The position numbers and the translations under genes were made by a program. Positions 51,064 through 56,928 of a stretch of 56,928 bases of DNA are shown in pieces. Below the pieces are notes generated by a model. It had not been told where the DNA came from. It saw nothing but the letters and a program-made list of their open reading frames with translations, and did no database searches. Source of the DNA: an uncultured Lachnospiraceae bacterium (GTDB lineage Bacteria; Bacillota; Clostridia; Lachnospirales; Lachnospiraceae); assembly GCA_910578085.1 (NCBI GenBank), contig CAJTPM010000024.1, forward strand, positions 1-56,928. The letters are read 5' to 3'. The first letter of the stretch is position 1. Each line of letters starts with the position of its first letter.

Positions 51064-53481
51064 TCAGAGGAAGTCCATGTTGAGAAAGCGGTCTCTCAGA
51101 ATCGTCTCAACAATGCCTGTAGCAGAGATATCCGCCGCTGTCAGGAAAGTTCTGTCAGTGTATTGCGACAGGGTCTTTGCGGTGACGTCGCCGATACAGA
51201 CAATGCGGATTCCCTCCGGGATCCGGCCATAGCGTTCGAGAAACAGCGCCACGCCGCTTGAGCTGGAAAAGGTGAGATAATCCATATTCGGCAGCGGTTG
51301 TGCAAAAGATTCGCAGGTTATGTCGTAGATCGGGACGTCCTCTACCATAAGGCCCGCTTTCCGAAGCAGGTCGGGCAGGGTGGAGGAAGCGATGGCGGAG
51401 CGGAGTAAGAGGATCCGCTCATCCGGTTTTGCGGCTGCCGTCAGTTCTGCAGCCAGCGCTTCACTGGTAAAGCGCTTTGGGCATAGAGAGGCCCGAAAGC
51501 CGCGTCTGGCCAGCGCCTCACCGGTTGCCTGACCGATGACTGCAAATTTATGTTTTGACAGGGAAAGCCTGTCTGTTTCTTTTTGTGCTGCCTGCCGGAA
51601 GAAGGTGTCGACACCGTTTGCGCTGGTAAATACGATCCATTGCGGATCTTTCTCCAGAGCCCTGAGCGCAGGTTCCGGGGGAAGTGCTTTGATATCGGAA
51701 CGCAGTATCCAAAGCCCTCGGGCGCCAAGGGTCTGCAGAGCTTTTAACTGCTTTGCGGCGACGGCCTCTGTGCCGGTGATACCGATGCAGAGCCCTTCCA
51801 GCTTTCCTGAGGCGGTTGAAAGATCGCCGGTGGTTTCGTAATATGTATGCTCCATATGACTGCCTGAACCCTCTGAAGTGGCGTGCGGATCATAGAGGCC
51901 ATCCTGATGTATGTGGTCTGTACGGTCATTCAGTTCTTCTGTGGCGGCAAAGAGGTCGTCAGAGCTGGTCTGATGCATATGGCCTGTATGGCCATTCAGC
52001 TCTTCCGTGGCATCAAACGGGTCACCAGAGCCGGTTTGACCTATGTGCGGATGATCCCTCAATCTTTCCATGTGGACGGATAAGTCCAGTCCGGCCACAT
52101 CGCCCACAAGAATCACAGCCGGTGCGGTGACGCCGGCATTTTCTGCCGCTTCCGCCAGCCCGGCGAGGGGCGCGCGGACAAAGGCGGAATGAGGGGCATT
52201 GCCGCCGGAAATCACAGCCCCGGGCGTATTGCGGTCCTTTCCGGCGGCCATCAGCCGGGCGGTGATCAATGGTAACTGTTTTAACCCCATCAGGAAGACC
52301 AGGGTGCCGGACAGCTTTGCGAGGGTGTCAAAGTCTTCGGGCAGGCCGTCCGGTGTGTCGGCCGTGTGGGCTGTGACGATATGAAGGCTCCTGCTGATCC
52401 CCCGATGGGTGACAGGAATACCGGCCTCCGCCGGGATCCCGATGGCGGAAGGGATGCCCGGCACTTCCATACAGGGAATACCGGCCGCCTTTAGCGAGAG
52501 CATTTCCTCGCCGCCCCGGCCAAAGAGATAGGGATCGCCGCCTTTTAAGCGCACCACCTGCAGACCGGCCTGTGCCAGCTCGATCAGTTTCTGTTCGATT
52601 TCGGACTGGGAAGCGGCGTGGGAGCCGCTTCGCTTGCCCATATAGATCCGCAGGGCGGATTCCGGCGCGGCGTGAAGCAGGGCATCGTCGATCAGATCGT
52701 CGTATACCACAGCCTGACAGCGCTTAAGTAGCCGCAGTCCCCGCAGGGTGATCAGATCCGCCCTGCCGCAGCCGGCCCCCACTAAGGCTACGCTGCCCAC
52801 AGGTGGGGAGATGATTTTTTCCAGTGTTTCATCGGTTGGCGGAGAATCGCTCTTTACCGCACGGGAAAGTTCGTCGTTGATCCGGGACTGCGTGGCAGAG
52901 TTCGCCGCAAACGGATCGGTTTGCCCTATGCAGGCATCGAAAAGCCTGCGAAGGAACGCGGCGCGTCTTTCAGGTTCCGGGATGGAAGCTTTTATGGCCT
53001 GGCGTTTGGATCGTAGCCAGACGAGAAGTTCCTCCAGATTCTCCGGGAGGAGTTCCGTCAGCCGTTCTTTGAAATAGACCGCCGCAGTGGGGCTTGCCCC
53101 GCCGGTGGATATGCCCGCGGAAAATTCTCCCCTCTGAACCAGAGCGGGAAACACAAAACTGCAGAGCGCCGGATCATCCGCCACATTCACCGGGATGTGG
53201 CGTTTTTTACAGAGCATGGAAATAGAACGGTTTACTTTCCTGTCGTTTGTGGCAGCGATGACAAGGACGGGACGGGGACGCAGATCGGAAGGCCGAAAGG
53301 TGCGTCTGTGCAGTTTTACACCGGGAAAGGCGGCAAGCTCCGGCAGAATATCCGGCGCCACAACTGTGGGCGATACGCCGTAAGGCGTCAGTTTTTGCAG
53401 CTTACGCAGGGCCACGCTTCCGCCACCTGCGATCAGGACGGTTTTATCTTTCAGATCAACGAACATGGGAAAAAGGGGCAT
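51064..53481 (-). CDS. cobA-hemD: Three-domain tetrapyrrole enzyme: SirC/Met8-like, CobA (SUMT) and HemD
   Basis: 805 residues. Residues ~1-225: NAD-dependent precorrin-2 dehydrogenase/ferrochelatase-like part (VLIAGGGSVALRKLQ, GGASPTAAVYFKE). Residues ~228-465: uroporphyrinogen-III C-methyltransferase (VALVGAGCGRADLITLRG, VVRLKGGDPYLFGRGGEEM). Residues ~467-547: His/Asp-rich repeated linker. Residues ~550-805: uroporphyrinogen-III synthase (FTSANGVDTFF, FSSSSGVALFLERYG). Together these would take hydroxymethylbilane to uroporphyrinogen III, precorrin-2 and sirohydrochlorin, perhaps siroheme, feeding corrinoid or siroheme synthesis. ATG 53481 follows AAGGAGAG, 2 nt after the stop of the ABC ATPase gene, so it is the last gene of that operon. 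Confidence 0.93.
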   Translation of the reverse strand: MPLFPMFVDLKDKTVLIAGGGSVALRKLQKLTPYGVSPTVVAPDILPELAAFPGVKLHRRTFRPSDLRPRPVLVIAATNDRKVNRSISMLCKKRHIPVNVADDPALCSFVFPALVQRGEFSAGISTGGASPTAAVYFKERLTELLPENLEELLVWLRSKRQAIKASIPEPERRAAFLRRLFDACIGQTDPFAANSATQSRINDELSRAVKSDSPPTDETLEKIISPPVGSVALVGAGCGRADLITLRGLRLLKRCQAVVYDDLIDDALLHAAPESALRIYMGKRSGSHAASQSEIEQKLIELAQAGLQVVRLKGGDPYLFGRGGEEMLSLKAAGIPCMEVPGIPSAIGIPAEAGIPVTHRGISRSLHIVTAHTADTPDGLPEDFDTLAKLSGTLVFLMGLKQLPLITARLMAAGKDRNTPGAVISGGNAPHSAFVRAPLAGLAEAAENAGVTAPAVILVGDVAGLDLSVHMERLRDHPHIGQTGSGDPFDATEELNGHTGHMHQTSSDDLFAATEELNDRTDHIHQDGLYDPHATSEGSGSHMEHTYYETTGDLSTASGKLEGLCIGITGTEAVAAKQLKALQTLGARGLWILRSDIKALPPEPALRALEKDPQWIVFTSANGVDTFFRQAAQKETDRLSLSKHKFAVIGQATGEALARRGFRASLCPKRFTSEALAAELTAAAKPDERILLLRSAIASSTLPDLLRKAGLMVEDVPIYDITCESFAQPLPNMDYLTFSSSSGVALFLERYGRIPEGIRIVCIGDVTAKTLSQYTDRTFLTAADISATGIVETILRDRFLNMDFL
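51905..52080 (-). repeat. 66-bp in-frame tandem repeats encoding a His-rich linker
   Basis: Units begin at 51905, 51971 and 52037 (exact 66-bp steps); the first two are near-identical, the third is partial. They encode about 22 residues with HxH and a DATEELN-like block, between the CobA and HemD domains. Confidence 0.85.
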
Positions 53482-53483
53482 CG

Positions 53484-54251
53484 TTATCTCTCCTTTGGGG
53501 TGCAGTAGTACTGGGGGCCATGGGGGGTGTCCGCGCGGTGTAAACCGACGTCAAAGACCTGTTCCAGAATACCGCTTCGGTAAACGGCGTCCGGCGTATC
53601 AAAGCTTAACAGGCGGCCTTCTTTTAACACTGCGATGCGGTCCGCCTCCCGCAGCGCCAGGGGGATATCATGCAGCACCAGCACCACAGCCTTTCCACTT
53701 TCGGCCAGAGCGTGGGCGGTCTGCATCATGCGAAGCTGGTGGTTGATATCCAGCCAGGCGGCAGGCTCATCCATGAAAAGGGTGAGGGTATCCTGGGCTA
53801 ACGCCATTGCCAGATAGACGCCCTGCCGTTCACCGCCGCTCAAGTGGCTGACATTGGCTGTCTCGTGCCGCAGGGTGTCCGTGGCTTCCATGGCATGTCT
53901 GGCCATGGCATAGTCTTTTCTGTCGTAGTGTCTGGGATAAGTGAGCCAGGGAAAGCGCCCATGCAGCACCATGGGCAGCGCCTGGATCGATGGCGTATTT
54001 CGGCTCTGGGTTAAAAATGCTGCTTTCCGGGCGATCTGCCTGCGCTTCAGATGTCTGATGTCCACATCGTCGTACAGTACTTCCCCGCTCAGGAGGGGGA
54101 GAAGTCCCAACGCCGCCTTTAACAGGGTGGATTTCCCGCTGCCGTTGGGACCTGACAGAACTGTCACTTTTCCCGGCGCAAATTCCAGAGTAACGCCCTG
54201 TATCACAGGCCTTTTTCCGTACCCGGCAGTGAGATCTTTCAGTCGGACCAT
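53484..54251 (-). CDS. ABC transporter ATPase, iron-siderophore / cobalamin type
   Basis: 255 residues from ATG 54251 (MVRLKDLTAGYG), preceded by GGAGG; the frame extends to 54284. Walker A GPNGSGKST, signature LSGGERQ, Walker B TLFMDEPAAWLD, switch His in LVLHDIPLAL. The FepC/BtuD/FhuC type. It overlaps the permease gene by 13 nt and is followed by the tetrapyrrole enzyme after 2 nt. Confidence 0.93.
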   Translation of the reverse strand: MVRLKDLTAGYGKRPVIQGVTLEFAPGKVTVLSGPNGSGKSTLLKAALGLLPLLSGEVLYDDVDIRHLKRRQIARKAAFLTQSRNTPSIQALPMVLHGRFPWLTYPRHYDRKDYAMARHAMEATDTLRHETANVSHLSGGERQGVYLAMALAQDTLTLFMDEPAAWLDINHQLRMMQTAHALAESGKAVVLVLHDIPLALREADRIAVLKEGRLLSFDTPDAVYRSGILEQVFDVGLHRADTPHGPQYYCTPKER

Positions 54252-55261
54252 GTGCGGCCTCCTCTCTGTCTGAAGAGCAGCCACAGGAAAAAGGGCGCTC
54301 CCGCAAACGCTAAAACAATGCCCACAGGCAGTTCAAAAGGGGCAAACAGTACTCTGGACAACAGATCGCACAGCGTGACGAAGCAGGCGCCCCCCAACGC
54401 ACAGGAGAGCAGTAACGGAAGGCTTTCTTCGCCGAACAGGCGGCGCATGGTGTGGGGGACGATCAGCCCCACGAAGCCGATCAGCCCACAAAAGCTGACC
54501 GCGGCCCCGGCCAGTGCCGCAGATAAAACTAACAGGATCAGGCGAACGGCGCCCACAGAGAGCCCGAGACTGCGGGCCGTATCTTTGCCAAGCCTTAAGA
54601 TATCCATCTGTCCGGAGAGGGACAGCACAAGCAGAAGGCAGGGCAGGATAAGCAGGACGGCGGGGGCAAGCCCTGTCATGGTAACCCCGGAAAAGCCGCC
54701 GATGCGAAAGTCCGAGATACCGTTTAAAGCCTCGGGTACCAGGGTGATGACCGCATCGATGCCGGCGCTGAACAGAGCCGAGACAGCGATCCCCGCCAGC
54801 ACTACGGTCATGCGGGAGGCGCCGGTACGCCTTGACAGACCGTTTATCAGTAATACCCCGGTCAGAGCGCCGCCAAAGGCCGCCACCGGGGCATAAGACT
54901 GTGCTGTGGGCGCAATGGCGCAGAGAAGCGCTACAGCAAAGCCCGCACCGGAGTTGACGCCGATCACATTGGGGGAGGCGAGAGGGTTTTCCAGAACAGT
55001 CTGGATCACCGCGCCGGCCACCGCCAGAGCCAGTCCCGCCGACATGGCCGCGCAGGTGCGGGGCAGTCTGCTGTAGAGCACGATATGGGAGGCGGTGGAG
55101 ACGGTGTCCTTTCCGGTCAATGTGTCAAGAACCTGGGAGAAAGACAGCTGCACCGAGCCGTTCCAGAGGCTGAGCACCGCCGCCGCCAGAGTCAGGGCGA
55201 CAAGGAATGCCCAGAGTATGCCCTTACGGGGCCGGATAGAGAATATCTGCAAGCTGTTCAT
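54239..55261 (-). CDS. FecCD/BtuC-family ABC permease
   Basis: 340 residues from ATG 55261 (MNSLQIFSIRPRKG), preceded by GGAGAAG; an upstream in-frame start at 55282 lacks a good site. About ten membrane helices with the family blocks YSRLPRTCAAMSAGLALAVAGA, NPLASPNVIGVNSGAG and FVGLIVPHTMRRLFG. One gene probably forms a homodimer channel. It overlaps the binding-protein gene by 38 nt, so translation is coupled. Confidence 0.93.
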   Translation of the reverse strand: MNSLQIFSIRPRKGILWAFLVALTLAAAVLSLWNGSVQLSFSQVLDTLTGKDTVSTASHIVLYSRLPRTCAAMSAGLALAVAGAVIQTVLENPLASPNVIGVNSGAGFAVALLCAIAPTAQSYAPVAAFGGALTGVLLINGLSRRTGASRMTVVLAGIAVSALFSAGIDAVITLVPEALNGISDFRIGGFSGVTMTGLAPAVLLILPCLLLVLSLSGQMDILRLGKDTARSLGLSVGAVRLILLVLSAALAGAAVSFCGLIGFVGLIVPHTMRRLFGEESLPLLLSCALGGACFVTLCDLLSRVLFAPFELPVGIVLAFAGAPFFLWLLFRQRGGRTWSD

Positions 55262-56333
55262 AGGCTTCTCCCCATCGGTCATTTGGAATCAGGTTATAGA
55301 GGTTTGGATCCATCACATAATAGCGCCCCTCCTGTACGGCTGTCAGAGTGGACCAGGCCGGATTGGAAAGGAGCGTGCTCGCTAAAACTTCTTCGGCATC
55401 CGCCGGATCCGCGCTCTGCAGCACGACGAAAATATAGTCCGGATCATGGAGCAGGATCGCCTCCAGACTGAGCTGTTCTATAAGGTCATTCTGATCTGCG
55501 ATGTTGTCGCAGTCCAGGGCGGCCAGCATCTCGCCCAGTACAGTTTTATTACTGTTTTTCACCTTGCAGCTGCTGCCGGTTGCCCGGATATACAAAACCT
55601 CCGGGCGGGAACCGTCCGCCCGGGCAAGAGCTTTATCGATCTTAGACTGGACGGCAGTGCCGTAAGCTTCATAGGATTCAGGATGTCCCGTGATCTCCGT
55701 GCAGATTTTTAGCATCCGCAGATAATCTTCAAAGGTCTCCACGGAGAAGTAGGCGGCGGTGATGCCCGCCTCTTCAAAAGTGGACTGGAAGGAGGTATTC
55801 CGGTCTGTGTTGCAGCTGGCCAGAACGAGATCCGGCTCACAGGCAATCAGCTGTTCTAAACTGATTTCCTTTGTGGCGCCGAGATTTACGACGTCATCCC
55901 GCAGCGGAAGATCAAAGTAGGTCCAGGTGGCGTTGGTTGTGGCAACGATTTCGTCCGCGCCGCCGGCAAGACACCAGATGTCCGCAAAGCTTGCGATCAG
56001 GCAGGCCACTCGTTCCGGGCGTTCTACAGTGACCTGACGGCCAAGGTCGTCGGTGAAGGTGACGGGTTTCGGCTCCACTGATTCCGGTAAAATGCCGGAG
56101 GTTCCGGAGCCGCCGCCTTCCGTCACAGTACTGTCAGGTTCTGAACCTGCGGCTCCTGTCACAGCTTGTGCGGTCTTAGAATCGACGGGTTCTGCTGACA
56201 CCCCGGTATCAGCGGCTTCGATTCCGCTCTCCGAAGATCTGGAATCAGCAGTTTCCAGCGCAGGAACATCGCTGCCGCAACCGCTCAGAGATAAAAGGCA
56301 GCAGGCTGATATCAGACAAAATATTTTTCTCAC
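55224..56333 (-). CDS. ABC substrate-binding lipoprotein, family 8 (iron complex / corrinoid)
   Basis: 369 residues. Signal peptide with lipobox LSGC (Cys ~19), a Ser/Glu-rich tether (~22-90), then the TroA/BtuF-type fold: TFTDDLGRQVTVERPERVACL, ISLEQLIACEPDLVLASCN, then YIFVVLQSADPADAEEVL and DPNLYNLIPNDRWGEAYEQL. ATG 56333 follows AAAGGAG. First gene of the operon; a near-consensus promoter lies about 235 bp upstream. Sequence alone does not separate siderophore, heme and corrinoid binding; the downstream tetrapyrrole enzyme makes a corrinoid or an iron source plausible. Confidence 0.9.
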   Translation of the reverse strand: MRKIFCLISACCLLSLSGCGSDVPALETADSRSSESGIEAADTGVSAEPVDSKTAQAVTGAAGSEPDSTVTEGGGSGTSGILPESVEPKPVTFTDDLGRQVTVERPERVACLIASFADIWCLAGGADEIVATTNATWTYFDLPLRDDVVNLGATKEISLEQLIACEPDLVLASCNTDRNTSFQSTFEEAGITAAYFSVETFEDYLRMLKICTEITGHPESYEAYGTAVQSKIDKALARADGSRPEVLYIRATGSSCKVKNSNKTVLGEMLAALDCDNIADQNDLIEQLSLEAILLHDPDYIFVVLQSADPADAEEVLASTLLSNPAWSTLTAVQEGRYYVMDPNLYNLIPNDRWGEAYEQLADILYPAP

Positions 56334-56362
56334 AGGGTTCTCCTTTCAAACATGTATTTCCA

Positions 56363-56436
56363 GGTGATTGCGAAACGTCATCTACTGTGTATATTCTGCA
56401 CAATCGGATTGTTTGTCGTATCGTTTCGCAATTACC
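56363..56436 (-). repeat. Long inverted repeat in the leader of the ABC operon
   Basis: GGTGATTGCGAAACG (56363-56377) and CGTTTCGCAATTACC (56422-56436), 14 of 15 pairs, enclosing 44 nt that include CAATC-GGATTG. It lies between the promoter and the binding-protein gene. Confidence 0.7.
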
Positions 56437-56490
56437 CGTTCCACTTCACAAAAAAACCGGCCGCCACGGACAAAAGGGCATACGATTCCC

Positions 56491-56507
56491 TTTTCTGTAA
56501 CAGAAAA
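56491..56507. promoter_or_regulatory. Perfect 17-bp palindrome in the ABC operon leader
   Basis: TTTTCTGT-A-ACAGAAAA. It lies about 55 bp downstream of the predicted start point and may be a repressor site. It is not a recognisable Fur box. Confidence 0.55.
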
Positions 56508-56565
56508 GAAATCGTTTTAAAGCCTTTCATCGTCTGGTGCGATCCGGCAGATTTCGTTTTCAGGT

Positions 56566-56594
56566 ATTATATCAATAGGAATTTTCTCTGTCAA
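56566..56594 (-). promoter_or_regulatory. Consensus promoter of the ABC / tetrapyrrole operon
   Basis: On the - strand TTGACA (56594-56589), 17-bp spacer, TATAAT (56571-56566): a perfect sigma-A consensus. Transcription should start near 56559, giving a leader of about 225 nt. Confidence 0.8.
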
Positions 56595-56640
56595 GGCTGG
56601 CAGCAGTTTGAGTTTCCCCATTTTTCCCGCATAAATAAAA

Positions 56641-56710
56641 ATGCAAAAACACTGAATCTTTGTTATAATTGAATCACCACAAAACAACAAACAAAGGAGT
56701 GTTTTTGCAT
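56641..56710 (+). promoter_or_regulatory. Transposase leader: promoter between arms of a 13-bp inverted repeat
   Basis: ATGCAAAAACACT (56641-56653) and AGTGTTTTTGCAT (56698-56710) are perfect complements. The extended -10 TGT-TATAAT (56661-56669) lies between them. The second arm overlaps the end of the Shine-Dalgarno and the first bases of the start codon. Confidence 0.7.
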
Positions 56711-56897
56711 GATTAATTATAACAGATTAGGGTATGAAATTAAAAGGGATTTGACAAACTTTTGTGTAAAAATTTCACAAGGGTTAAAACGCCCACAGCA
56801 GAAATTCATCCACCAGATGCTCTATGGCATCCTTGCGGGGAACAAACTGCATCTAAGTGAGATATCCCGTTCCCGGGAGTTTGACACTTCCTTTTAA
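56709..56897 (+). mobile_element. IS transposase N terminus, interrupted or cut at window end
   Basis: 62 residues, MINYNRLGYEIKRDLTNFCV to SRSREFDTSF, then a TAA. The start resembles N termini of DDE (IS4-like) transposases of Clostridia, from memory (RPQQKFIHQMLYGILAG, LSEISRSL-like). A full transposase has several hundred residues, so the early stop suggests a frameshift or truncation. The window ends 31 nt later, so it cannot be decided here. ATG 56709 follows GGAG. Confidence 0.6.
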
Positions 56898-56928
56898 CAC
56901 CTTATCACAAAAATCCTCTATTTAAGCC

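Noticed and set aside
51905..52080. CRISPR-like or non-coding repeats
   Set aside because: The 66-bp units are in frame within an intact enzyme gene and encode a linker.
56334..56600. Cobalamin riboswitch before the importer operon
   Set aside because: The conserved core of the B12 riboswitch was not found on the - strand; only an inverted repeat and a palindrome are seen.

Overview
The window looks like a chromosome segment of a Gram-positive anaerobe of the Clostridia, most likely Lachnospiraceae. The basis is the tig-clpP-clpX-ysxC housekeeping block, many large lipoproteins, OmpR-type two-component pairs, LacI-controlled sugar transport operons that lack their own ABC ATPase, and BirA-type control of bioY. 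This is inferred from gene content and sequence style; no search was run. No rRNA, tRNA or CRISPR array was seen.

Layout. 1-0.5 kb: relic of a mobile element (broken serine recombinase). 0.5-2.5 kb (-): SpoIID-like / peptidoglycan-binding / LysM protein. 2.5-8.5 kb: tig, clpP, clpX, ysxC and an AI-2E-family membrane protein. 8.6-14.7 kb: malQ, then a sugar ABC importer (binding lipoprotein, two permeases) and a LacI regulator; two inverted operator copies lie at the promoter. 15.0-19.8 kb: response regulator, histidine kinase, unknown membrane protein and VanY-type carboxypeptidase. 19.8-28.2 kb: LacI regulator, GH31 enzyme, sugar importer (three genes) and a second GH31 enzyme, tied together by two copies of the same 17-bp operator. 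28.2-30.9 kb: DUF1284 protein and bioY (-), then two tiny coupled ORFs and an aromatic-acid-exporter-family protein (+).

31.0-50.9 kb is the most unusual part. A kinase/regulator pair (-) faces two related small lipoproteins. Three paralogous lipoproteins of about 790-840 residues follow, each with a beta-propeller-like N-terminal half fused to a family-1 solute-binding half. Two sugar-type ABC permeases and a long HlyD-like adaptor complete the set. Four promoters here carry the same element: two 11-bp direct repeats of TTTAGAGA type, then exactly 6 bp, then a -10 box. I read this as one regulon of the local response regulator. It appears to have been split by a sigma/anti-sigma pair, a PD-(D/E)XK Rpn-type gene and an AAA/DUF4143 ATPase.

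51.0-56.3 kb (-): an iron- or corrinoid-type ABC importer and a three-domain tetrapyrrole enzyme (precorrin-2 dehydrogenase, uroporphyrinogen-III methyltransferase, uroporphyrinogen-III synthase) with a His-rich repeated linker. The window ends in the start of an IS transposase whose leader is arranged like the read-through protection of IS10/IS50.
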